This document shows positions 26,294 to 33,465 of a stretch of DNA of 33,465 bases, piece by piece. The position numbers and the translations under genes are program-made. Position 1 is the first letter of the stretch. Each line of letters begins with the position of its first letter. The stretch is taken from the NCBI GenBank assembly GCA_035528375.1, contig DATKYS010000126.1, positions 1 to 33,465 of the forward strand, read 5' to 3'. The stretch comes from a bacterium (GTDB lineage: Bacteria; RBG-13-66-14). Under the pieces are notes generated by a model. That model worked only from the letters and a program-made list of their open reading frames with translations, had not been told where the DNA came from and searched no databases.

Positions 26294-28294
26294 ATGCGCG
26301 TGCGGTTTGTCATCCTTCAACTCCTGACGGCGACGGCCCTGGCCGCCGGCACCCTCGACCCCTTCCTGGAGGCGGAGCTCGACCGCGACCCGGGCTCACC
26401 GGTGCCCGTGGTGGTCGTGATCGCCGAGCGCCCCTGTGACCTCCACCTGGACCGTTACGCAACGGCCCTCGCCCCCGAGGAACGGCGAGCCGCCCGGTGG
26501 GCCGTCCTCCGACAGCTTTGCGGGCGGTCCCAGGCGCCGGTCCTCGACTTCCTCCACCGGCAGGCGCCCGGAGAGGTGGAGGACATCCGGCCCATCGTTT
26601 TATTGAACGCCGTGGGGGCCAGGGTTACGGCCGAAGTCGCCCGGGAGCTGGCCGACCTTCCCGGCGTGGACCGCGTCGTCCTCAGTTCCACTACCGACGA
26701 CGCCCTCTGCTCCTGCGCCGAGATCACCTGGAACGTGGGCCGCGTGGAGGCCCCGCTGGTCTGGAGCGAGCCCTACGGCTACACCGGCGACGGGGTGGTG
26801 GTGGCCGTGGTGGATACCGGCTGCGACTTCGAGCACCCCGACCTGGCCGACCACCCCTGGGTGAATTTTGGCGAGATTCCCGACAACGGCCTCGACGACG
26901 ACGCCAACGGTTACGTTGACGACGTCAACGGCTGGGACTTCTACTACGACGACGGCACCGTTCTGGGGCCCGAGGACGGCCACGGGAGCCACGTGGCGGG
27001 CATCGTGGCCGGCGACGGCAGCGCCGGGTCCCAGACCGGCGTGGCCCCCGACGCCCGCATCATGGCGGTAAAGGTCTTCTCCGACACCGGCCGCGGCACG
27101 GAGTACATCACCTGGGACGGGATGGACTACGCGGTGGAGATGGGCGCCGACGTGTTGAACCTGAGCTTCGGCTGGCACCAGAATCAGACCCACAACCAGC
27201 CGCTGTGGCGCGATGTGTGCCGGACCGCCCTGGAGCTGGGGGTGGTGATAGTGGCCGCGGCGGGGAACGAAGGCGACAAGACGGGCCAGTACCCGCCGCC
27301 CGACAACATCCGTACCCCGGGCGACGTGCCGGAGATAATCACCGTCGGCGCCACCGAGAGCGCGGACGGGGTCACCTTCTTCTCCAGCATCGGTCCCGCG
27401 GAGTGGAGCTTCGACCCGCCCTACGACGACTGGCCCTACCCGCCGGGCTGCATCAAGCCGGACATCTGCGCGCCGGGGGGAACGGTCACGGTGGGCGGGG
27501 GCATCAAGAGCATAGACGGCCGCCGGGGGGGCTACATCAACATGGAGGGCACCTCCATGGCCACGCCCCACGTGGCGGGGGCCGTCGCCCTTCTGCTCCA
27601 GGCCGACCCTTCCCTGACGCCCGAGGAGGTGAAGGACTACCTGGAGCTCTCCGCCCTGGATCTGGGCGAGGCGGGCAAGGACGACTACGCGGGTTACGGT
27701 CGGCTCCAGTGCCTCCTGGCCCTTCTGGCAATGCAGACCGGCCTGCGGTTCAGCGACTTCGGCCTGACCGAGACCGCCGACGGCGTCCTGGCGGACTGGT
27801 CTCTCACCCGCCCCGACCTCGTGGAGGGATACCGTCTGTACCGGAAGGTGGACGACGGCCTCTGGGAGCCGCTGGGCACGGCTTCCGTCGCTACGGGCCC
27901 TTACCTGGACCGCGACGTGGAACGGGGTCGGCAGTACGCCTACCGCGTCGTGGCCCTCGTCTCCGAGGGCGGGGAGCTCTCCCGCGGGCCGGAGACGCTC
28001 ATCTACGGCCAGGGGTTGCCGCCCCCCCGGGCGCTACTGGGCCAACCCTACCCCTCCCCGGCCGACGGCGCGGTGAACTTTCTGCTGACGTTCCCCATAG
28101 ACGCCAGAGTGGAGCTCACGGTCTACGACCTGTCGGGCAGGCGCGTGGCCCGACCCTACGCCGACGAGCACCCCGCCGGCCGGGAAACGGTGACCCTCTC
28201 GACCGACGGTCTGGCGCCGGGGGTGTACCTGGTGGAGCTCACCGATAAAACCAGCGGGGCGAGCACCCTCCGGCGCTTCGTCATCGCCCGGTGA
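26294..28294 (+). CDS. Secreted subtilisin-like (S8) serine protease with type-9-like C-terminal tail
   Basis: The 666-residue product has a signal peptide (MRVRFVILQLLTATALAAG), a propeptide-like region with EVARELADLPGVDRVVLSST (inhibitor I9-like), and the S8 catalytic triad: Asp174 in VVVAVVDTGCDFEHPDL, His230 in GHGSHVAGIVAG, and Ser421 in MEGTSMATPHVAGAV. The oxyanion Asn is in VIVAAAGNEGD. A fibronectin-like domain (VEGYRLYRKVDDGLW) follows, then the sorting tail VELTVYDLSGRRVARPY, GVYLVELTDK, and RRFVIAR. The tail closely parallels that of the metalloprotease at 11083, pointing to a common secretion route. No component of that route is encoded here. The Shine-Dalgarno is weak. It lies 6 nt after the previous gene. 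Confidence 0.93.
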   Translation: MRVRFVILQLLTATALAAGTLDPFLEAELDRDPGSPVPVVVVIAERPCDLHLDRYATALAPEERRAARWAVLRQLCGRSQAPVLDFLHRQAPGEVEDIRPIVLLNAVGARVTAEVARELADLPGVDRVVLSSTTDDALCSCAEITWNVGRVEAPLVWSEPYGYTGDGVVVAVVDTGCDFEHPDLADHPWVNFGEIPDNGLDDDANGYVDDVNGWDFYYDDGTVLGPEDGHGSHVAGIVAGDGSAGSQTGVAPDARIMAVKVFSDTGRGTEYITWDGMDYAVEMGADVLNLSFGWHQNQTHNQPLWRDVCRTALELGVVIVAAAGNEGDKTGQYPPPDNIRTPGDVPEIITVGATESADGVTFFSSIGPAEWSFDPPYDDWPYPPGCIKPDICAPGGTVTVGGGIKSIDGRRGGYINMEGTSMATPHVAGAVALLLQADPSLTPEEVKDYLELSALDLGEAGKDDYAGYGRLQCLLALLAMQTGLRFSDFGLTETADGVLADWSLTRPDLVEGYRLYRKVDDGLWEPLGTASVATGPYLDRDVERGRQYAYRVVALVSEGGELSRGPETLIYGQGLPPPRALLGQPYPSPADGAVNFLLTFPIDARVELTVYDLSGRRVARPYADEHPAGRETVTLSTDGLAPGVYLVELTDKTSGASTLRRFVIAR

Positions 28295-28353
28295 GCCTCA
28301 TTATTTCAAATGGCAAGCGGTTCAGCGCCTCGTGTCCTCTCAGGAGGTTGAAA

Positions 28354-28923
28354 ATGCGTAAACCGGCCTGGCTCCTTTTAATCCCGGCCTGCCTCATCCC
28401 CCTGGCCTGCGGGGAAACCATGACCGCGCCCGAGCGCCGCGACATCAACCTGGAGCGCTTCGGCCTCACCTTCACCGTCGCCAACGCACTCTGGGATGAA
28501 GGCGAGCTCATCCAGGACCCGGCCACGGGTTCCGACACTGCCATGCTCCGCTCGCCGGAAACCGGGGCCTACCTGTCGGTCTTCTGCCGGAACCAGGGGG
28601 CGGAGCTCACCGCCGAGGACCGGGACCTGGCCCTGGAGGACAAGCTCTGGGAGCTGGAGCCGACCTTCTCGGGCATGGCGGAGGTGGGGCGGGAGGCGGT
28701 CGAGCTCGCCGGCGTCGAGGCCATCCGGGTCGAGTTCACCTTCAACGTCGAGGGTGCCCCCTGGCGCTGCTGGGACTGGACGCTGGTCAAGGGGCAGACG
28801 CTCTGCGGGATTCAGTTCGCCGCGCCGGAGAAGGACTGGAAGGGCCTGATGGGGGAAGTCGACGCCGTGCTGGCTTCCTTCGAGATGACCGGGGCGGATG
28901 TAAAAGCGCCGCTCGCGGGTTGA
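28354..28923 (+). CDS. Lipoprotein of unknown function
   Basis: The 189-residue product starts MRKPAWLLLIPACLIPLACG, a signal with a lipobox (PLAC). The mature domain has the pattern RFGLTFTVANALWDEGE, FTFNVEGAPWRCWDWTLV, and LCGIQFAAPEKDWKGL ... VDAVLASFEM. This resembles the small alpha/beta fold of secreted PsbP-like or 'DUF1795-like' proteins (final helix followed by 'ASF'), but I cannot assign it with confidence. I choose the ATG at 28354 because AGGAGG stands 6 nt before it. Earlier frame codons up to 28291 lack a site. It follows the protease by about 60 nt and ends just before the tRNA genes. Confidence 0.75.
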   Translation: MRKPAWLLLIPACLIPLACGETMTAPERRDINLERFGLTFTVANALWDEGELIQDPATGSDTAMLRSPETGAYLSVFCRNQGAELTAEDRDLALEDKLWELEPTFSGMAEVGREAVELAGVEAIRVEFTFNVEGAPWRCWDWTLVKGQTLCGIQFAAPEKDWKGLMGEVDAVLASFEMTGADVKAPLAG

Positions 28924-28959
28924 TTCCCACCCCGGCTTTGTGATAGGCTTCCTTGCTCC

Positions 28960-29033
28960 TGGGGCGTCGTCTAGTGGCAGGACAGCAGACTCTGGATTTG
29001 CTTACGGTGGTTCGAATCCATCCGCCCCAGCCA
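28960..29033 (+). tRNA. tRNA-Gln (anticodon CTG)
   Basis: A full cloverleaf: acceptor TGGGGCG/CGCCCCA, D-arm GTC...GAC with TAGTGGCAG loop, anticodon stem GCAGA/TTTGC with loop CTCTGGA (CTG at 28992-28994), T-arm GGTGG-TTCGAAT-CCATC, discriminator G and an encoded CCA at 29031-29033. It reads CAG codons. It is followed within 190 nt by tRNA-Glu. Confidence 0.93.
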
Positions 29034-29072
29034 AGAGGCCGAAGCGGGCCGGGCGTGTCCGATAATCTCAGA

Positions 29073-29092
29073 CAAGGGGCTTAAGCCCCTTG
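29073..29092. repeat. 20-bp perfect palindrome between the tRNA genes
   Basis: CAAGGGGCTTAAGCCCCTTG reads the same on both strands. It lies about 40 nt after tRNA-Gln and is not followed by a T-run, so it is either a weak terminator/processing hairpin or a protein-binding site. Confidence 0.5.
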
Positions 29093-29121
29093 CCGCTTCC
29101 CGAAGCACGCGACCGACGCGT

Positions 29122-29179
29122 GAACCGAGCTTTAGCGAGCTACGCCCCCGGCGAACCGAGTCATGCCCCCGGCAAAAGG
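29122..29179 (+). repeat. Two tandem copies of the dispersed repeat also found in ligA
   Basis: Copy 1 (29122-29152) has GAACCGAG, GCGAGCTACGCCCCCGGC; copy 2 (29153-29179) has GAACCGAG, ATGCCCCCGGCAAAAGG and lacks the middle. Both match the 37-bp segment in the ligA start (22444-22480). No protein coding is seen here. Confidence 0.65.
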
Positions 29180-29181
29180 AG

Positions 29182-29210
29182 TTGACAAGACCGACCCGTT
29201 TAAGTTACAA
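29182..29210 (+). promoter_or_regulatory. Sigma-70-type promoter for tRNA-Glu
   Basis: A consensus TTGACA (29182-29187) and TTACAA (29205-29210) separated by 17 nt, 12 nt before the tRNA-Glu 5' end. The spacing to the tRNA is right for a short leader. Confidence 0.7.
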
Positions 29211-29222
29211 AGTCGTTGCACT

Positions 29223-29294
29223 GGCGGCATCGTCTAGTGGTTAGGACGCGTGGTTCTCAGCCATGCAACCGGGGTTCGATTCCCCGTGCCGCTG
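29223..29294 (+). tRNA. tRNA-Glu (anticodon CTC)
   Basis: Cloverleaf: acceptor GGCGGCA/TGCCGCT (one G-U), D-arm GTC...GAC, anticodon stem CGTGG/CCATG with loop TTCTCAG (CTC at 29256-29258), T-arm GGGG-TTCGATT-CCCC, discriminator G. No CCA is encoded, unlike the neighbouring tRNA-Gln. It reads GAG codons. Its last 18 bases and flank recur in inverted orientation at 1879-1911. Confidence 0.93.
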
Positions 29295-29302
29295 AAAATA
29301 AG

Positions 29303-29328
29303 GCGGGGCCTTGCGCCCCGCTTTTTTT
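29303..29328 (+). terminator. Rho-independent terminator of tRNA-Glu
   Basis: Stem GCGGGGC/GCCCCGC (29303-29309 with 29315-29321, 5-nt loop) followed by seven T, 8 nt after the tRNA. A near-identical hairpin accompanies the tRNA fragment at 1862-1911. Confidence 0.92.
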
Positions 29329-29343
29329 AGTGCGTGCTCCAGG

Positions 29344-29550
29344 CTATCGGCTGATGACTAAACGCTTGATGAGAGCATTTCCAGACGACTTCGTGCCAAA
29401 CGCGGTCCTATCGCCGTTCTCTAGCATCGCCACGCGACCGTAGAAGTCAGACCGCCAAGTTCACCCGAACCTGATGAACTCGGTGAGGCCGTCGGCCGAG
29501 ACAACACCGTAAACATCAGGACTAGGGTCAATAGAATCAGTGCCCAAACC
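29344..29550 (-). pseudogene. Remnant reading frame with internal TGA, ends at the tRNA-Glu flank
   Basis: On minus, a frame that looks coding runs GLGTDSIDPSPDVYGVVSAD then GLTEFIRFG, meets TGA at 29461-29463, and continues in the same frame as TWRSDFYGRVAMLENGDRT ... SSGNALIKRLVISR to a TAG at 29344-29346. The ending KRLVISR resembles the last residues of the sorting tails in this window (RRLVVAR, RRFVIAR). It lacks a start and lies just after the stop of the preceding gene in the same frame. I read it as the decayed 3' end of a secreted-protein gene. The family is not recognised. It abuts the tRNA-Glu terminator, a common site for island debris. Confidence 0.4.
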
Positions 29551-29574
29551 CGGCTTTTTTATCTTTCCCTGAGG

Positions 29575-30195
29575 TTAATCGTTAGGTTCTTTTGTCATCA
29601 ACAAAGTGTTTTTACTCCAGGGATGGAAGGTTGGATTGTCAATCCTGAAGCGATACTCCCCCGCCCGGGCCGGATAGACCACGATTGTTATCAGGTCGTA
29701 CTCGACGCCGCTCTCCAGTTTCGAGTAGATACTATAGGCGGTCTTTGCTGCTAAAGCTGCAGAGACAGGGTTGGGTATTGCAGTTCCGACGAGCGCCGCC
29801 GCCGCTCCTATGATGCACTTCTCAATCTTGCCAGCGATGATTTCGGTGGCCACGGCTTTAGCGGTGTCTGCCGTTGTCCCCACGTGAATCCTGCTGTTGG
29901 TTGATCTGACACCCGGATCCTCAATCAACTTGAACTTAAATCCGGTGGGACCGAAAACGGTAAATGTGAGGACATTGTCATTTGCCCCCGAGTAGCTCTC
30001 CGTGTACCCGTATCCACCTCCCCCTCCCTTTAAGTCCCCGCTGAAGTAGATTGAGAGGTAGCCGGTCTCTCCGATGCCGAGGCCGAAGTCCTTGACCATC
30101 GAGTCATTACGGTACGAGAAGGAATAGCTGATGTCGACGTCCCACGAGAAAGTAACGGTCGCAGCAAGCAAAACCAGTACCGTCAGCTTACGCAT
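29575..30195 (-). CDS. Secreted protein of unknown function, Gly-rich
   Basis: The 206-residue product has a short signal peptide (MRKLTVLVLLAATVTFSWDV). The mature part contains beta-like strands, a GDLKGGGGGYGYTESYSG stretch, an Ala-rich helical segment (IIGAAAALVGTAIPNPVSAA) and a final beta-rich part (VEYDLITIVVYPARAGEYRF), like a pre-peptidase C-terminal or jelly-roll strand set. No family is assigned. The ATG at 30195 has GGAGATAACT before it; the frame also opens at 30225, but that would overlap the previous gene's end. It directly follows the CsgG-like gene (stop at 30207), so the two are probably cotranscribed and may act together in the envelope. Confidence 0.65.
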   Translation of the reverse strand: MRKLTVLVLLAATVTFSWDVDISYSFSYRNDSMVKDFGLGIGETGYLSIYFSGDLKGGGGGYGYTESYSGANDNVLTFTVFGPTGFKFKLIEDPGVRSTNSRIHVGTTADTAKAVATEIIAGKIEKCIIGAAAALVGTAIPNPVSAALAAKTAYSIYSKLESGVEYDLITIVVYPARAGEYRFRIDNPTFHPWSKNTLLMTKEPND

Positions 30196-30206
30196 AGTTA
30201 TCTCCT

Positions 30207-31301
30207 CTAATCCTTGAGTAGCCAAGAAACCATCTCGTTCATCAGCTCGACGAAGTTACCGCCGGTCTGTCCGTTATAACCCGCGTCAACGAGATTAGCG
30301 ATAGTGGCATAGAAGACCTTCCCGCGTCCGTAGGTGTAGGTGAACATCCCGATGAGAGGGCCTTCGGTGGTCGTCCAGACCGCCACGGTATCAGCCCCGG
30401 AACGCAGGTTCTTCACCGCCGCGCCGCCGTCCATGTAGTTGACCCGCGCATAGAGCGTTTCCTTAACCTCCGGCCCCAAGATAGGGTGCTCCACGGTGCG
30501 GCCCAACACCTGATTTTTTCCGAATACGTTGGCGTAGTCTGCCGCGCCGAACCAGTCGGCGATGTAGGAGAGATCGAAAGTCGTCCCTGACGAGGCGGCC
30601 AGGTACGCCGGGACGCCGGACTCGATCAACACCGAACCGCCCTCGGCGATGTAGCTCTTCAGCTTGTCTGCCACGCGGTGGTTGTAACCGTTATAGCCGC
30701 CCACACAGAGAACGAGGGCGTACTTGTCCAGGTCCATCGAGGGGAGGGACGATGCGTCTTCGTATTCGATCTGGAGGGAGTGGTCGGTCAGAAGCCAGTC
30801 GTAACTCCCACCGCCGTTGACGATCAGCGCCTTGTATCGCTCCGAGGAACCGCCGCCCAAGGCCGAAAGGCACTTGGCCCCTAATTCATCAACCAAGTCA
30901 AACAGGTCGTCGTTACCGCCCGTGGCCTTGAAGGTAAGGAGGATTTCACCAGTGGACACCAGCACCAGCCGTGCGTCAATGCGTACGCTGACGCCGGAAC
31001 TGGTAACGGAACCCATCAAGAGATGGGTGGCGCCAAGCCAGCCGCCGGCCCTGATGGCCGCCGAGACCTCGACCATGCCCGAGAGGTTAAGGGCCAACTC
31101 CTCGGCGACGCGGTCTATCTGGGAACGCTCGATGAGCGAGTAGCCGTGGCCGGAGAGTTCGGTGGCGAGCATGTCCGGCATCGAAGAGGCGATTTCGAAT
31201 GCGCCGCTTCCGGAGGCGGAGAAGGGTAGTACGGCGATGTGAATCTGCCCCAGGGCTGCGGCGAAAAGCGCGGCCAGAACAAGCGCGATTTTTTTAACCA
31301 T
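30207..31301 (-). CDS. CsgG/FlgO-like N-terminal domain fused to a glutamine-amidotransferase-like domain, secreted
   Basis: The 364-residue product begins MVKKIALVLAALFAAALGQ, a signal peptide. Residues 20-150 follow the CsgG/FlgO-type pattern: IHIAVLPFSASG, ATELSGHGYSLIERSQIDRV, and GGWLGATHLLMGSVTSS. Residues 155-364 look like a class-I amidotransferase-like/DUF4350-type fold: YKALIVNGGGSYDWLL, KYALVLCVGGYN, LKSYIAEGGSVLIESG, YGRGKVFYATIANLVDAG. No nucleophile Cys in a G-C-G setting is seen, so the fold is probably non-catalytic. Such pairs occur in proteins that sense or assemble envelope structures. GAGGAG precedes the ATG. The gene is followed by a secreted protein 11 nt on. Confidence 0.75.
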   Translation of the reverse strand: MVKKIALVLAALFAAALGQIHIAVLPFSASGSGAFEIASSMPDMLATELSGHGYSLIERSQIDRVAEELALNLSGMVEVSAAIRAGGWLGATHLLMGSVTSSGVSVRIDARLVLVSTGEILLTFKATGGNDDLFDLVDELGAKCLSALGGGSSERYKALIVNGGGSYDWLLTDHSLQIEYEDASSLPSMDLDKYALVLCVGGYNGYNHRVADKLKSYIAEGGSVLIESGVPAYLAASSGTTFDLSYIADWFGAADYANVFGKNQVLGRTVEHPILGPEVKETLYARVNYMDGGAAVKNLRSGADTVAVWTTTEGPLIGMFTYTYGRGKVFYATIANLVDAGYNGQTGGNFVELMNEMVSWLLKD

Positions 31302-31406
31302 CAGGACTCCTCGGAGTGGGGTTTAATTAGTCAGTATAGCCGTAATCCACCGCTGTTTCTAATCCTCTTGTCCCTTCCTCTTTTGGGAGAAGGGTTGGGT
31401 AGGGGG

Positions 31407-32648
31407 CTACTCCACCGGGCACCAGGCAGGACACTCGTCATTGCTAGTGTTGCTGGTCAACTGTGTTTGGTTGCTCCCGTCGGTGTCCATCATGAAGATT
31501 TCGTCATCCCCATCACGGACGGAGTTAAAGGTAATGCGGCGACCATCCGAGCTCCAGGCGGGATACCGGTCCCAGCTTGCGTTGTCGGTCAACTGTGTCT
31601 GGTTGCGCCCGTCGGCGTCCATTACGAATATTTCGTAGTCTCCATCGCGGTAGGAGGCAAAGGCGATGCGGCGACCGTCCGGATTCCAGGCAGGATTCTC
31701 GTCATCGCTGGCATTGTTGCTCAACTGGGTCTGGTTGCGCCCGTCGGCGTCCATCACGAAAATTTCGTAGTCCCCGTCGCGGTCGGACTGGAAGGCGATG
31801 TGGCGGCCGTCCGGACTCCAGGCGGGATCTAAACCACCTCTTGTCGTCAACTGTGTCTGATTACGCCCGTCGGCGTCCATGACGAAGATTTCCCAGTCCC
31901 CGTCACGGCCGGAGAAAAAGGCGATGCGGCGGCCGTCCGGACTCCAGGCGGGATCTAAACCACCTCTTGTCGTCAAATGTGTCTGGTTGCGCCCGTCGGC
32001 GTCCATGACGAAGATTTCCCAGTCCCCGTCGCGTCTGGAGGCGAAGGCGATGCGGCGGCCGTCTGGACTCCAGGCGGGAAACTCGTCCGCGCTTGTGTTG
32101 TTGGTCAACTGGGTCTGGTTGCTCCCGTCGGCGTCCATCACGAAGATTTCCCAGTCCCCGTCGCGGTCGGAAGAAAAGGCGATGCGGCCTTCCGCTTCCT
32201 TGAAAACTCCTGCGGCCCAGAGGATTAGAGGGGTGCCAACACCTATAATAGCCAACAGCGCCCATAACCAAGCCCTGCTCTGCGTTTTCGACCAGTCTTT
32301 AAAGTCGGACGTTTGAGATTGCGGCGGGATTATTGGTTGTGTTACCGCTATCTGCTGGGGGAGGGGCTTTGCAAAAGGCGGTTTATCCTTGACTTTCAGC
32401 CGGGCTATGTCTTCCTCGCTCATCAGGCGGGTTTTACCGTAATCCCTAGTCTGATCTGTGCCTTTGCTATCCGGTGTGAGCAGGCGGGTACGGGCAATCG
32501 GTCGATGATGGTCGTTGTTTTGTGTAGGGGAGCGCCTTGACGGACTAGAAGGAGCGGCTGTCTGCCGACGGCTCAGATCAAAGCCGCACTCGGAGCAGAA
32601 AATATCACCGGGGTGAACCTCAGAGCCACACTTGGGACAGAACTTCAT
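31407..32648 (-). CDS. Zinc-ribbon, single-pass membrane protein with six PD40 (TolB-like) propeller repeats
   Basis: The N-terminus has a zinc ribbon ([20 protein letters not shown], four Cys) followed by about 100 residues of low-complexity, Ser/Pro/Gln-rich linker. One membrane helix follows ([19 protein letters not shown]), then six units of about 43 residues with the pattern [20 protein letters not shown], [16 protein letters not shown]40/WD40-like propellers bind proteins or glycans. The topology puts the ribbon in the cytoplasm and the propeller outside. Units 2 and 3 are almost identical in DNA, indicating recent duplication. I choose the ATG at 32648 (GGAG seven nt before); another ATG lies at 32654. 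A broken duplicate of the last unit lies just upstream. Confidence 0.8.
   Translation of the reverse strand: MKFCPKCGSEVHPGDIFCSECGFDLSRRQTAAPSSPSRRSPTQNNDHHRPIARTRLLTPDSKGTDQTRDYGKTRLMSEEDIARLKVKDKPPFAKPLPQQIAVTQPIIPPQSQTSDFKDWSKTQSRAWLWALLAIIGVGTPLILWAAGVFKEAEGRIAFSSDRDGDWEIFVMDADGSNQTQLTNNTSADEFPAWSPDGRRIAFASRRDGDWEIFVMDADGRNQTHLTTRGGLDPAWSPDGRRIAFFSGRDGDWEIFVMDADGRNQTQLTTRGGLDPAWSPDGRHIAFQSDRDGDYEIFVMDADGRNQTQLSNNASDDENPAWNPDGRRIAFASYRDGDYEIFVMDADGRNQTQLTDNASWDRYPAWSSDGRRITFNSVRDGDDEIFMMDTDGSNQTQLTSNTSNDECPAWCPVE
31410..32195 (-). repeat. Six tandem coding repeats of about 125-130 bp (PD40 units)
   Basis: Six units with strongly conserved DNA, each containing the reverse complement of GTCCATGACGAAGATTTCCC or a close variant. 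The two units at about 31830-31980 share a long identical stretch. The homogeneity suggests unequal crossing over or gene conversion. Confidence 0.75.
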
Positions 32649-32687
32649 TACCATACTCCGGTGTTTAGTGGGTTTCTCCTCGATAGC

Positions 32688-32829
32688 CTACGGAACCGGA
32701 CACCAAGCAGGAAGCGATATTGTATAGCCGGTGTTGTTCGTCAACTGGGTCTGGTTGTGCCCGTCGGCGTCCATCACGAAGATTTCCCAGTCCCCGTCGC
32801 GTTTGGACTCGAAGGCGATGCGGCGGCGA
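32688..32829 (-). pseudogene. Broken duplicate of a PD40 propeller tail
   Basis: On minus the frame reads [38 protein letters not shown] and CPVP, then TAG at 32688-32690. It is the last PD40 unit of a paralogue of the following gene, whose own tail ends CPAWCPVE. No start or upstream blades exist: at about 32830 the sequence switches to an unrelated membrane-protein frame. It is the leftover of a duplication or recombination. Confidence 0.65.
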
Positions 32830-32926
32830 GTAGGGGCAGGAGCAGCACCGGCACCAAGCAGAAGTCAAATGCCTCGAACACCGCGGCGATAAAGCTCTAC
32901 AGGCCGACGAAAAACTCCACGATGGC
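32830..32926 (-). pseudogene. In-frame membrane-segment extension of the following gene, with two TAG codons
   Basis: Read on minus directly after the TAG at 32927-32929, the same frame continues AIVEFFVGL, a second TAG (32897-32899), SFIAAVFEAFDFCLVPVLLL and PLLAAA, then reaches the PD40 junction. The hydrophobic run fits a C-terminal membrane anchor of the preceding secreted protein. Two stops in ten codons and the cut end mean a decayed 3' part. Confidence 0.5.
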
Positions 32927-33465
32927 CTAGGGTTTATACACGGCGTCCGCGGCCAGGTATTTGCGCGGGAAGCTGACCCCCACATTCTCGGTTTGGCTCC
33001 CGGTCGGCGCTGCCGGATCGTGCCACACGAAGACGAGCTGCTGACTGTCCCCCTCGCCCAGGACGCCGGTGTAGTCGAATTCGCACTCGTGATAAATCGT
33101 CTCCTCGGGGGTGACCCCCGCCGGGAAGACGATTTTCAGCGTTAGGTCCTGGGTGCCCTGGACGAAGTCGGCCCCGTACCACGTCGGGGAGAACTCCACC
33201 GAGGCGTAGTCCTCTTTTTCCGAATCGGGGTACACGATGTGGTAGATTTTAATCTGGAAGATGAGCGTCGCCAGCTCGCCATCGTAGATGTACGGGTCCA
33301 GGTGTACCTCCACCCCGGGGTCCACGTACTCGCTGGTGAATATGTCGGAGAGGGGGACGAGCGTCCCCTGAGTCGTGCAGGACTGGGTGTAGGCGTTGAC
33401 GGCGTCGGGGTCCCGATAGTTGAGGGAATCGGAGGCGACGGGCGGGGTGAGCCAGGCCGCGGACG
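32927..33465 (-). CDS. Secreted or surface protein of unknown function, 5' end beyond the window, possibly nonsense-truncated
   Basis: The minus-strand frame is open from the window edge to a TAG at 32927-32929, giving 178 codons. It has AAWLTPPVASDSLNYRDPDA, VEVHLDPYIYDGELATLIFQ, LTLKIVFPAGVTPEETIYHE, and LVFVWHDPAAPTGSQTENVG, followed by VSFPRKYLAADAVYKP. The beta-rich pattern suggests an extracellular Ig-like domain. The frame beyond the TAG encodes a membrane segment (32830-32926), so the native protein was probably longer, with a C-terminal anchor. No family is recognised. If the TAG is a nonsense mutation, the gene may be on the way to loss. Confidence 0.6.
   Translation of the reverse strand, partial: SAAWLTPPVASDSLNYRDPDAVNAYTQSCTTQGTLVPLSDIFTSEYVDPGVEVHLDPYIYDGELATLIFQIKIYHIVYPDSEKEDYASVEFSPTWYGADFVQGTQDLTLKIVFPAGVTPEETIYHECEFDYTGVLGEGDSQQLVFVWHDPAAPTGSQTENVGVSFPRKYLAADAVYKP

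Noticed and set aside
29461-29463. TGA in the remnant frame as a second selenocysteine
   Set aside because: No Cys-like context, no clear hairpin after it, and the frame has no start; decay is simpler.
31410-32195. Regular repeats as a CRISPR array
   Set aside because: The period of about 128 bp encodes PD40 propeller blades in one open frame; there are no unique spacers or cas genes.
32897-32929. TAG codons read as pyrrolysine or glutamine
   Set aside because: Several good genes here end in TAG (ligA, SPOR lipoprotein, metalloprotease), and the frame is cut at 32830, so nonsense decay is favoured.

Overview
The window comes from a high-GC Gram-negative-type bacterium. Many products carry signal peptides or lipoboxes, and two large secreted proteases end in a FlgD/type-9-like sorting tail. 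The cell-wall sugar enzyme is the 'alternative GlmU' type. Together these suggest an uncultured FCB-like or related candidate-phylum lineage. This is inference, because no rRNA is present.

Layout. (1) 1-3780 is a mosaic accessory block: AT-rich minus-strand fragments (a secreted protein, an FG-GAP tail) abut a GC-rich HEAT-repeat gene. A copy of the 3' end of tRNA-Glu plus its terminator follows, then a small beta-barrel-like protein and a short orphan RHS cassette whose C-terminal half is AT-rich. (2) 3900-10870 is a minus-strand housekeeping run, read from clpP through clpX, a thermonuclease-like protein, an FMN reductase, bioY, gcvT and gcvH to a propeller lipoprotein. (3) 11083-19423 on plus holds a secreted metalloprotease, mnmG, a methyltransferase, a TolB-like lipoprotein, a DUF92 protein and an APC permease fused to a PTS EIIA domain. 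(4) 19459-24497 holds a SPOR lipoprotein with its own promoter, then a tight overlapping series (alternative GlmU, lipoprotein, membrane protein, ligA). (5) 24507-28923 holds a metallophosphatase/tetraheme cytochrome with an in-frame TGA, a C_GCAxxG_C_C redox protein, a secreted subtilase and a lipoprotein. (6) 28960-29328 holds tRNA-Gln(CTG) and tRNA-Glu(CTC). (7) 29344-33465 is a degraded accessory block on minus: remnant reading frames, a CsgG-like/amidotransferase-like fusion, a zinc-ribbon PD40 propeller protein and a broken duplicate of its tail.

The strongest novelty is the gene at 24507-25811. Codon 48 is TGA, set in the motif C-G-TGA where a second cysteine is expected. The frame stays open on both sides. 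A 9-bp stem with a G-starting loop lies 26 nt after the TGA, as expected for a bacterial SECIS. The heme-bearing half needs export, and the only signal peptide is upstream of the TGA. This is a candidate undescribed selenoprotein. Other leads are the inverted copy of the tRNA-Glu 3' end, short DNA repeats that have entered coding sequence (in the ligA start and around 21.3-21.8 kb), and two gene-fragment junctions.
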